The notes beneath the pieces were generated by a model that did not search any database, was not told where the DNA came from, and saw nothing but the letters and a program-made list of their open reading frames with translations. A stretch of DNA of 64,000 nucleotides from a bacterium. Its GTDB lineage: Bacteria > Myxococcota > UBA727 > JAUIJE01. Positions 11,092 to 17,820 of this stretch are shown one piece after another (position 1 is the first letter of the stretch; every line of letters starts with the position of its first letter). The DNA lies in contig JAUIJE010000009.1 in the NCBI GenBank assembly GCA_030431455.1, positions 1 to 64,000 on the forward strand. Direction: 5' to 3'. The position numbers and the translations under genes are program-made.

Positions 11092-11457
11092 TCAGTCGTC
11101 GTCGTCGTCCGGCTCATCGTCGTCGTCGCCGCGTTTTTTTCGCTTGGCGCGCGCGCTGTCGCCCGGGTCCTCGTCCTTGGCCTTGGCCGCTTCGGCTTTG
11201 GCCGCCTCGGCGGCTTCTTCCTCTTCGTCCTCGGCGGCCTGCAGCTGTTCCTGCAAAATCGCTTCGCCGATCATCCAGCCGCCGATGACCATGGCCCAAA
11301 AGCCCAACGCCTGGCCGAACCACAGCCACATTTTGCGGCGCTCGGTCAGGGGCCGGTTCTTGGCCACGATCTTGAGCATCACCGGGCGCACGATGACGCC
11401 CACCAGACCGAGCACGACCAGCGCCAAAGGCACGTATTTCCAGACGTAAAAGAGCAC
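11092..11457 (-). CDS. small membrane protein with acidic tail
   Basis: A 121-residue protein with two predicted membrane helices (about residues 8-28 and 46-66) separated by a basic loop. It has an Ala/Glu-rich coiled stretch, a short basic patch (KRKKRG) and an Asp-rich C terminus (DDDDEPDDDDD). I do not recognise a family. The GTG start at 11457 has only a G-rich upstream sequence at short spacing. It is convergent with the lipoprotein gene (3-bp gap) and lies 36 bp downstream of plsX on the same strand, so it may be co-transcribed with plsX. Confidence 0.6.
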   Translation of the reverse strand: MLFYVWKYVPLALVVLGLVGVIVRPVMLKIVAKNRPLTERRKMWLWFGQALGFWAMVIGGWMIGEAILQEQLQAAEDEEEEAAEAAKAEAAKAKDEDPGDSARAKRKKRGDDDDEPDDDDD

Positions 11458-11493
11458 AGGCCCCCACTGTAGCGAAAAAGCGCCCGCCGCGGG

Positions 11494-12555
11494 TTACCCC
11501 GGGGGGGACGCGGTCTTTTGGGCCTCGTGGAGCGCGGCGAGATTGGTCTTTATGCCGTCGGCCAGGCCCGTGGCCACGGTCTTTTGCGCGACCTTGAGCG
11601 CGTTTTTGAACGCCCGCTCCTCCGACCGCCCGTGCGCCTTGATGCACACCCGGTCGAAGCCAAGAATCGGCGCGCCCCCGTACTGCCGCCAATCGGTGAC
11701 GCGCTTGAGTTGTTTGACCCCGGGGGCGAGCAACGCGAGCCCGGCTTTGTACATGACATTCTGTCGCATCGCGTAGCGGCCGAGGTTCTTCACCGTCTCG
11801 GCCACGCCCTCGAGCATCTTGAGCACGATGTTGCCAATGAACCCGTCCGCCACGATCACGTCGGCGGTGCCGCGCGGAATGTCCATGCCCTCGATGTTGC
11901 CGATGAAGTTGAGCACGCCCTGGGCGTGCAGGGTGTCGAGCGCGGCGTGGGCCTCGACCACCTCGCGGGTGCCCTTTTTCTTCTCGCTGCCGTTGGACAG
12001 CAACGCCACTTTGGGGTGCGGGTTGGACGAGACCCGCTCGGCGTAGGCGCTGCCCATGAGGGCGAAGCCGACCAGGTCCTGGGCCCGGGCGTCGATGGTC
12101 AGCCCCGCGTCGAGAATGAGACTGAACGGGTCGTCCTTTTCCCCGCGGCGCGCCTCGGTGGGAAAGACCGCCCCCAGCGCGCACCGCTCGACGTGGGGCA
12201 GCCGCGCGAAGGTCTGCGCACAGGTCAGAATCACCGCCCCGGTGTTGCCGCCCGACACGAGCGCGTCGGCGTCACCGGCCTGCACGATGTCGGCCGCGAC
12301 CTTCATCGAGGCGCGGGGGGTATCGCGGCAGGCGTCGCGCGGTTCACAGTCCATCGGGATCGCTTGGTCGGTGTGCACCACGTGCAGCACGGCGTTTTTG
12401 TGATCGACCTCGTCGAGACACCGCCGGATCGCTTGCTCGTCTCCCACCAACACGATCTCGGGGCAGCGGTCTTCCAGGGACAGCCGCGCGGCCCCGCCCA
12501 CCGGCATCCGCACCCCGTCATCGGCTCCCATGGCGTCCAAGGCGATCGTCGTCAT
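11494..12555 (-). CDS. plsX: phosphate acyltransferase PlsX
   Basis: PlsX makes acyl-phosphate from acyl-ACP at the membrane surface for phosphatidic acid synthesis. The 353-residue protein begins MTTIALDAMGADDG, the typical PlsX start, and shows 'SGGNTGAVI', 'NVGSEKKKG'-type ('LLSNGSEKKKGTREV'), 'FIGNIEGMDIPRGTADVIVADGFIGNIVLK' and 'GGAPILGFDRVCIKAHGRS', all family hallmarks. I place the start at the ATG at 12555 although the frame is open upstream, because family alignment begins there. The usual neighbours rpmF and fabH are not present. The small membrane protein gene follows on the same strand. Confidence 0.95.
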   Translation of the reverse strand: MTTIALDAMGADDGVRMPVGGAARLSLEDRCPEIVLVGDEQAIRRCLDEVDHKNAVLHVVHTDQAIPMDCEPRDACRDTPRASMKVAADIVQAGDADALVSGGNTGAVILTCAQTFARLPHVERCALGAVFPTEARRGEKDDPFSLILDAGLTIDARAQDLVGFALMGSAYAERVSSNPHPKVALLSNGSEKKKGTREVVEAHAALDTLHAQGVLNFIGNIEGMDIPRGTADVIVADGFIGNIVLKMLEGVAETVKNLGRYAMRQNVMYKAGLALLAPGVKQLKRVTDWRQYGGAPILGFDRVCIKAHGRSEERAFKNALKVAQKTVATGLADGIKTNLAALHEAQKTASPPG

Positions 12556-12622
12556 CGTCGCAGCATACCCCGGCGCACATCGAACAGGACGCCCCGGCGC
12601 GGGTTTGTTAATGCTCTGGCCC

Positions 12623-13360
12623 ATGAGCTCCATCGACTACGGCAGTCAGGTGCTGCGCGGCCGCCTGGTCCGGCGCTACAAGCGGTTTTTTGCGGACGTG
12701 ATTCTCGACGGGGCCACCGCCCCCATCACCGCCCACACCCCGAACACCGGGCGCATGACCGGCATGCTCGAGGTCGACAACCCCGTGTTGCTCACCTACG
12801 ACGCCAAACCGTCGCGAAAGCTCGACCACACCCTGCAGGCGATCTGCGTCGACGGCTGCTGGGTGGGGGCCAACCCCTTGCTGCCCAACCGCCTGGTCAA
12901 ACGCGCGGTGGAGCGCGGCGCGATCGCGGACTTCGCCGGGTACCGCACCGTGCACACCGAGGTGAAGTGGCGGGACCTGGCCCGGTTTGACCTGTGGCTG
13001 ACCGACCACGACGGCGGGGGCCCGGACTGCGTGGTCGAGGTCAAGAGCGTGACCCTGCGCAGCGGGGACCGCGCGTTGTTCCCCGACGCGCCCTCGGCCC
13101 GGGGTCGCCGCCACATCGAGACGTTGATGGACGTGATGCGCGCGGGACACGCCGCGGCGATGGTGTACTTGGTCCAGCGCGACGACGTGGCCGCGTTCGC
13201 CCCCGCCGCGGAGGTCGACCCCGCGTACGCCGACTTGCTCGCGGAGGCCTACGGCCAGGGGTTGGGCATCATTCCCCTGCGCTGTCGGGTCGACGAGCGC
13301 GGGGTGCACATCGAAGAGCGCTTGCCCCTCGAGTTTGTGCCCGTGGGGGCCGGCGGGTGA
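12623..13360 (+). CDS. sfsA: SfsA family DNA/RNA nuclease-like protein
   Basis: A 245-residue SfsA protein. Motifs visible are 'GRLVRRYKRFFADV' (OB-like N-terminal part), 'TPNTGRM', 'SRKLDHTLQA', 'AGYRTVHTEVKW' and a nuclease-like core 'DCVVEVKSVTL' (D/E-x-K type), then 'FPDAPSARGRRHIE'. E. coli SfsA was named from sugar-fermentation stimulation; nucleic-acid binding or nuclease activity has been proposed for the family. I prefer the ATG at 12623 (MSSIDYG); 12611 is an in-frame alternative. Its stop overlaps the GTG of the transglutaminase-like lipoprotein gene, so it heads a three-gene unit. Confidence 0.92.
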   Translation: MSSIDYGSQVLRGRLVRRYKRFFADVILDGATAPITAHTPNTGRMTGMLEVDNPVLLTYDAKPSRKLDHTLQAICVDGCWVGANPLLPNRLVKRAVERGAIADFAGYRTVHTEVKWRDLARFDLWLTDHDGGGPDCVVEVKSVTLRSGDRALFPDAPSARGRRHIETLMDVMRAGHAAAMVYLVQRDDVAAFAPAAEVDPAYADLLAEAYGQGLGIIPLRCRVDERGVHIEERLPLEFVPVGAGG

Positions 13361-14589
13361 GCGAGCGGGCGGGGGCCGGGCTCGCGCTGTTGCTGGGGCT
13401 TTGCGCGTGCCCCCCCGACCCGGCCCCGGCCGCCGCGGGACAACGCACTCTCTACCTCGGGACACAACCGGTCGGCACCATCCGCGAGGAGAATGCGGGA
13501 CCGCAGCTGCAACGCACCAGCCGCCTCACCGGACACGCCGCGGACGAACCCGCGGTCACCCGCCTGTCCCTCGACCCGCGGGGATTTGTGCAAAGCGCAC
13601 GCTACATGCGCTCGAGCGCGCGGGGCCACCGCAGCGTCCTGCTCGAACACCGGACGTTGACCGATCGCCTCTCCGGCGTTCAGGTCTCCCTCGCCGCCCC
13701 CGACCGCCCGGTGGTGTTGCTCGACGTGCTGCACCACGTCGCCCGCCCGGCCGCGCCCATCGACGTGCTGGTCGTGGATCTGGCCAGCGGGGAGCAGCTG
13801 CTGGGCCGTTTGTTGCCGCGGGCCGGCGGCGGGGTCGCCCTCGTCTCGGACACGGGGGTGCCCATCGCGCATGTCACTGCACCGACAGAACACGCCGCGG
13901 GCGTGCGACAGGGGCCGGGCGCCTTTGTCGAGGGGGCGGCGGGGGCCACCCCCGCGGTGCTGCACCCCGACGCCCCCGCGGTGCGCGACCACCACCGGCT
14001 CTGCCTCACCGGCATCGACCCCCGCGGGCTCGCCCTCGACGGGGCGGGACAGCGCGACCTCGGCGGCGGTTGCGTCGAGCTCGACCGCGACCACCACCCC
14101 CCCGCGGAGGCCTGGGGCCCGGTCACCGAGCTGTTCATCGAGCACGGCGACCCCACGGTGCAGCGCTTCGCCGCGACCCTGACCCGGGACCGCCCCGCGG
14201 CCACCGCGGTGGCGATGGCGGAGGCCATTCACCGATTGCTCGACACCAGCCAGGGCGGCGGCCCCCCGTCGGCGCGCGAGGCCATCGCCCGGCGGACGGG
14301 GGACTGTGACGACGCGACCGCTTGGTTGGTCGCGGGGTTGCGCGCGGCAGGGCTGACCGCCCGGCCGGTGGTCGGCTACCGCGCCCACGAGGGCCACTAT
14401 GTGCCCCACGCCTGGGCCGAGGTCGCGCTCGACGGCGCCTGGTACGCGGTGGACGCGATGGTGCCCGGGCTGGGGGCGTTTTCGACCCATCTCAGACTGT
14501 TCGAGGGGCTCGGCGGCCCGCTCACCATGGGGCGGGTGCTGGGGCGGCTGCGCGTCACCCCCGCGGGGCCAGAAGGGGACAGGCGATGA
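13357..14589 (+). CDS. transglutaminase-like lipoprotein
   Basis: A 410-residue exported protein. The leader (residues 6-17) ends in LCAC, a usable lipobox, followed by PPDPAPAAAG. The C-terminal half is a transglutaminase-core cysteine-protease fold with a full triad: Cys317 in 'TGDCDDAT', His351 in 'YVPHAWAEV' and Asp366 in 'WYAVDAM'. The N-terminal half is strand-rich ('LGTQPVGTIREEN') and resembles the accessory domain seen before such cores in Myxococcota. Substrate unknown; peptide cleavage or transfer at the cell surface is likely. The GTG start overlaps the sfsA stop and its own stop overlaps the ABC ATPase ATG, so translation is coupled on both sides. Confidence 0.82.
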   Translation: MSERAGAGLALLLGLCACPPDPAPAAAGQRTLYLGTQPVGTIREENAGPQLQRTSRLTGHAADEPAVTRLSLDPRGFVQSARYMRSSARGHRSVLLEHRTLTDRLSGVQVSLAAPDRPVVLLDVLHHVARPAAPIDVLVVDLASGEQLLGRLLPRAGGGVALVSDTGVPIAHVTAPTEHAAGVRQGPGAFVEGAAGATPAVLHPDAPAVRDHHRLCLTGIDPRGLALDGAGQRDLGGGCVELDRDHHPPAEAWGPVTELFIEHGDPTVQRFAATLTRDRPAATAVAMAEAIHRLLDTSQGGGPPSAREAIARRTGDCDDATAWLVAGLRAAGLTARPVVGYRAHEGHYVPHAWAEVALDGAWYAVDAMVPGLGAFSTHLRLFEGLGGPLTMGRVLGRLRVTPAGPEGDRR

Positions 14590-15338
14590 GCGGTTCATTG
14601 GTTCTCGACGACGTCGGCCGGCGCTACGCCGACCGCTGGGCGGTGCGCCACGTGAGCGCGGCGTTGCAGCCCGGGCAGGTCACGGGCTTTTTGGGGCCCA
14701 ACGGCGCGGGCAAGACCACCACAATGAAACTGGTGGCCGGCTTGCTCGTGCCCACCGAGGGCACCGTGCACATCAGCGGCGTGGACGTGGCCCAAGACCC
14801 CGAGGCGGCCAAGGCGCGCCTCGCCTACGTGCCCGACCGCCCCTACGTCCCCGAGCGGCTCACCGCGCGGGAGCTTCTGCATTACGTCGCGGGCCTGTTC
14901 GGTCTGTCCGGCGAGGTGGTGCGCACCCGCGGCCTCGACGAGCTGGCCCGGTTTGGCCTCGCCGGCCGCGAGGACGACCTGTTGCGCACCTATTCACACG
15001 GGATGCGGCAGCGGGCGCTGTTGGCCGCGTCGTTCATGCGACAGCCGGAGCTGTTGCTCATCGACGAGCCCATGGTCGGTCTCGACCCCGAGGGGCGCCG
15101 GCTGATCAAACGCATGCTCCGGCGCGCGGCCGAAGAGCAGGGCGCCTGTGTGCTCATGTCGACCCACACCCTCGACGTGGTGGACGAGCTCTGCGACCGC
15201 GTCCTGGTGATGAACCACGGCCGTCTGCTCGCCGACGGCACCGCCGCCGACCTGCGCGCCTTGGTCAACACCGAGCGCCCCGCGGACGTGACCCTGGAAG
15301 ACGTGTTCTTTGCGTTGACGGAAGCTGCGGCTGACTAG
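14586..15338 (+). CDS. ABC transporter ATP-binding protein (ABC-2 exporter type)
   Basis: A 250-residue ABC ATPase. It has Walker A GPNGAGKT (about residues 38-45), a degenerate signature YSHGMRQR in place of LSGGQ (typical of ABC-2 export ATPases), Walker B 'LLLIDEPMVGLDP' and the H-loop 'STHTLDVVDEL'. It ends 'TLEDVFFALTE', the usual C terminus of this class. A permease would normally follow, but a non-coding repeat element begins in its stop codon and no membrane gene is nearby. Translationally coupled to the transglutaminase-like gene (ATGA). Confidence 0.9.
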   Translation: MSGSLVLDDVGRRYADRWAVRHVSAALQPGQVTGFLGPNGAGKTTTMKLVAGLLVPTEGTVHISGVDVAQDPEAAKARLAYVPDRPYVPERLTARELLHYVAGLFGLSGEVVRTRGLDELARFGLAGREDDLLRTYSHGMRQRALLAASFMRQPELLLIDEPMVGLDPEGRRLIKRMLRRAAEEQGACVLMSTHTLDVVDELCDRVLVMNHGRLLADGTAADLRALVNTERPADVTLEDVFFALTEAAAD

Positions 15339-15617
15339 AACACGTCTCAAAATCGCCATCGGCGCTTTCGAGCCGGGCCTGCTTCGCAGCGCATGGCGTC
15401 GATGGGGGTCTGCTCGTTCGGCGTACGTGCCGCCATTCCAGAGGAATGGCTTGAGCAACGCAAAGCGTTGCCACGCCTCACCCACGTCGGAAACCTGTGT
15501 CGTTTTGTTTGGGGGATCCGCCCGGTCGCTCCTGGCGCCCTCGCTCGGACTCCCCCCGCTTCTTCACTCCCTCGAACCCGCGACAGGCAATGTCCCGGCG
15601 ATTTCGAGATGTGTTCT
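15337..15617. repeat. 281-bp MITE-like element with 21-bp terminal inverted repeats
   Basis: The left end 15337-15357 (AGAACACGTCTCAAAATCGC...) and the reverse complement of 15597-15617 (AGAACACATCTCGAAATCGC...) match at 19 of 21 positions. Between them lie two perfect 7-bp-stem, 3-base-loop hairpins: CCATTCC/GGAATGG at 15433-15449 and GCAACGC/GCGTTGC at 15455-15471. There is no credible gene; short frames on either strand look like by-products. I see no clear target duplication. The first two bases of the element form the last two bases of the ABC ATPase stop codon (TAG 15336-15338). Confidence 0.6.
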
Positions 15618-15738
15618 CGTGTCGAGCGACGAGACGCCCTTTGGGCGCTCGTCGTGGCCCTTTGAGCGCACGCGTCTAGGTTTTTGAGAACCGCTCTCAT
15701 GTGCCCAAAGGACCCAGCGTCGGGGGGCCGCCCCTGGG
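15618..15738. other. non-coding flank with hairpins
   Basis: Continues the non-coding stretch right of the inverted-repeat element. It holds a long imperfect hairpin at 15627-15654 (CGACGAG-a-CGCCC paired with GGGCGCTCGTCG around TTT) and a GAGA/TCTC mini-stem within TTTTTGAGAACCGCTCTCATG near 15680-15701. Together with 15337-15617 this makes about 400 bp without a gene between the ABC ATPase and the DUF4375 gene. It may be part of a larger composite repeat. Confidence 0.45.
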
Positions 15739-16218
15739 TCAAGAAAAGTCTGCGCGGTTGTCGAGCATGAAGGTCAAGAGACATTGGCCGAGCTCTTGGT
15801 CGTGCATCTCTTGATAGTCCTGGTCGAGCTCTTCCCACATCTCGTCTTCGCCATCGACTTGCTCGAGGAGGCGCTCGACCTCGTCCTCGTCGCGGGGCAC
15901 GTCCCCCTGGGGAAAGACCGACATCGCCTTTTTGAGCATGGACAGCACATTGTGGGCGGCGATTTCGCTCAACGCGGTGGCCAGCTCTTTGGCGTTGTAG
16001 CCCTGGTGATGGAAGAACTGGCTGAACCCGCCGTCTTGCAGTTCCATCTCGAAGTCCACCACCAACTTGACCAACGCTTCGCTGTCGGTGAGGTCATCCT
16101 CGTCGCGCCCGGACATGCGCTCCCACATGGCGTGGACGGCGTCGCGGGCATTTTTCGGGTCCACCGCGAGGATCTCATCCACGCTGGGCTTTTTTGTGCG
16201 CGCTTTCCCCGAAACCAT
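15739..16218 (-). CDS. DUF4375 (DMP19-type) domain protein
   Basis: A 159-residue acidic cytoplasmic protein. The segment 'MELQDGGFSQFFHHQGYNA' followed by 'ATALSEIAAHNVLSMLKKAMSVFP' matches the core pattern of DUF4375/DMP19 proteins ('GGF-Q-F--N--G-----AL--I'). Those are found in many bacteria and include a DNA-mimic protein of Neisseria, but no activity can be claimed here. The C-terminal third is strongly acidic ('RDEDEVERLLEQVDGEDEMWEELDQD'). The ATG at 16218 is chosen because upstream sequence loses coding character. Confidence 0.7.
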   Translation of the reverse strand: MVSGKARTKKPSVDEILAVDPKNARDAVHAMWERMSGRDEDDLTDSEALVKLVVDFEMELQDGGFSQFFHHQGYNAKELATALSEIAAHNVLSMLKKAMSVFPQGDVPRDEDEVERLLEQVDGEDEMWEELDQDYQEMHDQELGQCLLTFMLDNRADFS

Positions 16219-16358
16219 CCATACCCCAAAGACGGTCGTCGCCGTCGGCACGTCGGGACCTCCCGGACCCCCTTGGATCCACCATACACAGGATCCCCTG
16301 GGGGGGGGCGGGTGAGGCAGTTCTTGGGGGATTTTTCGGTCGGCGCTATCGTTGGGCG

Positions 16359-16880
16359 ATGCGTCAAACGCTGCGAAACGGCTTGGGCTTCGTGCTGCTC
16401 GTGGGTGGGTTGGTGTCGGTCGGGTGCGGCGGGCACCGCCAAGGTGACACGTTTGACAACGGCAAGGTCCGCTACCGCGCGCCCGATCCCGGGCCGGGGT
16501 GGAGCGAGGTGGTGGTGGACAACGCCGACGTCGCTTGGTTCGACGACGCCCACGCCGCCGCCCTCCTGCTGAACTCCCACTGCGAGGGCGTCGACGACGC
16601 GCCGTTGCAGGCGCTGACAAATCATCTGGTCATGGGCATGACCGATCGGGCGGTGGTGCGCCAAGAGACGATCATGCTGAGCGGTCGCGAAGCGATGGAG
16701 ACCGAGATGACGGCCAAGCTCGACGGGGTGCCCCGGCACATGGCGATGCTGGTGCTCAAAAAAGACGGCTGCGTGTACGACTTGGTGCTGGCGGCCCCGC
16801 CGCAACACTTTGACACCGTGCGCGCGGGGTACCGCAATGTGAAGGCACGGTTCGACGTCGAGGCCCGGCCCGGTCGTTGA
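16359..16880 (+). CDS. hypothetical lipoprotein
   Basis: A 173-residue protein with a clear lipoprotein leader (MRQTLRNGLGFVLLVGGLVSVGC, lipobox VSVGC). The mature part reads as an alternating fold ('KVRYRAPDPGPGWSEV', 'VAWFDDAHAAALLLNSHCEGVDDAPL', 'CVYDLVLAAPPQHFDTVRAGYRNV') similar to small periplasmic or outer-membrane lipoproteins of Myxococcota that accompany MlaE/MCE systems. The adjacent convergent gene is an MlaE permease (11-bp gap), so a link to lipid transport is possible but only by context. Confidence 0.65.
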   Translation: MRQTLRNGLGFVLLVGGLVSVGCGGHRQGDTFDNGKVRYRAPDPGPGWSEVVVDNADVAWFDDAHAAALLLNSHCEGVDDAPLQALTNHLVMGMTDRAVVRQETIMLSGREAMETEMTAKLDGVPRHMAMLVLKKDGCVYDLVLAAPPQHFDTVRAGYRNVKARFDVEARPGR

Positions 16881-16891
16881 CCTGACGCCGC

Positions 16892-17710
16892 TCAGATGCG
16901 GGGAACCAGGGTGACCACCTGGGTGAGGATGAAGTCGACCACCACGGTCATGATCGCGATGTTCACCACCGCGCGGGTGGTGGCCTTGCCGACGCCGGCG
17001 GTGCCAAAACCGCAGTTCATGCCCTCGTGGCAGCCGATCAGGGCGATGCCGAACCCGAAGAAGAAGGGCTTAAAAAAGCCCGCGGCGAAGTCGGTCATGC
17101 GAATCGTTTGCAGGGTGGTCTTGAAGAAGTACGTCATCGACAAATCAAACTGGAAATAGCTGAGCAGCATCCCGCCGATGATGCCCACGATGTCCGCGAA
17201 CAACGCCACCAGGGGAATCATCAACGTCGCGGCGATGACCCGCGGCACGATCAGCTTTTTGATCGGGTCCGCCCCCAGCGCGCGGATGGCGTCGACCTGC
17301 TCGGTCACCAGCATCGAACCGATCTCCGCGGCCATGCCCGCGCCCACCCGGCCCCCGACGACCAACGCGGTGAACACCGGGCCCAGCTCGCGGACAATCG
17401 ACAGGCTCGTCACCTTGCCCACGTACGGCACCGCGCCCATGGTCTGCAGGGTCACGCCGAACTGCAGCGCAAACACCAACCCGACAAACAACAGAATCAA
17501 CACCGCGATCGGCATCGACTTGAGCCCGATCTGTTCACATTGGGCGACGACCTCGGTCCACTCCAACGGGCGACGCCGGACCGCCTTGACGAAGTCCATC
17601 GCCATGTCGGTCAGGCCCCCGACGTAGGCGATGCTGTCGATGGTCAGCTCGCCCACGAGCCGAAAGGGCTCGGTCACCGGATTGCGCGGGACCGCGGGCA
17701 CGTCGCTCAT
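16892..17710 (-). CDS. MlaE-family ABC transporter permease
   Basis: A 272-residue inner-membrane permease of the MlaE type, which works with an MCE protein and an ATPase to move phospholipids between membranes. Family motifs are 'SMPIAVLILLFVGLVFALQF', 'ELGPVFTALVVGGRVGAGMAAEIGSMLVTEQVDAI', 'LIVPRVIAATLMIPLVALFADIVGIIGGM' and 'GFGTAGVGKATTRAVV'. Five to six hydrophobic segments are visible. The ATG at 17710 gives the normal length. No MlaF ATPase or MCE gene is in the window, so its partners are elsewhere. Confidence 0.92.
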   Translation of the reverse strand: MSDVPAVPRNPVTEPFRLVGELTIDSIAYVGGLTDMAMDFVKAVRRRPLEWTEVVAQCEQIGLKSMPIAVLILLFVGLVFALQFGVTLQTMGAVPYVGKVTSLSIVRELGPVFTALVVGGRVGAGMAAEIGSMLVTEQVDAIRALGADPIKKLIVPRVIAATLMIPLVALFADIVGIIGGMLLSYFQFDLSMTYFFKTTLQTIRMTDFAAGFFKPFFFGFGIALIGCHEGMNCGFGTAGVGKATTRAVVNIAIMTVVVDFILTQVVTLVPRI

Positions 17711-17758
17711 GCGGTGATTGTCCCTTCGTCGGGCCTGGTCTGCCAAGCCCGGGGGCCA

Positions 17759-17795
17759 AAAAAAAAGCGCCACCCGTCGGGGTGGCGCGCTTTTC
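17759..17795 (-). terminator. rho-independent terminator of the di-haem lipoprotein gene
   Basis: A stem formed by GCGCCACCC and GGGTGGCGC with a short loop, flanked by an A-run on the left and TTTT on the right, so it could work in either direction. It lies 26 bp past the stop of the minus-strand gene ending at 17821 and about 50 bp before the mlaE-type start, separating the two. Confidence 0.85.
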
Positions 17796-17820
17796 GGTCA
17801 GCGGACTGCGCCGCCGAGAC

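Noticed and set aside
13357-15338. Part of a biosynthetic gene cluster or toxin system
   Set aside because: No biosynthetic core enzyme, immunity gene or toxin signature is nearby.
15347-15838. Protein-coding gene on either strand in the repeat element
   Set aside because: The frames have Arg/Ser-rich, non-protein-like composition, no ribosome-binding site, and cross the inverted repeats and hairpins.
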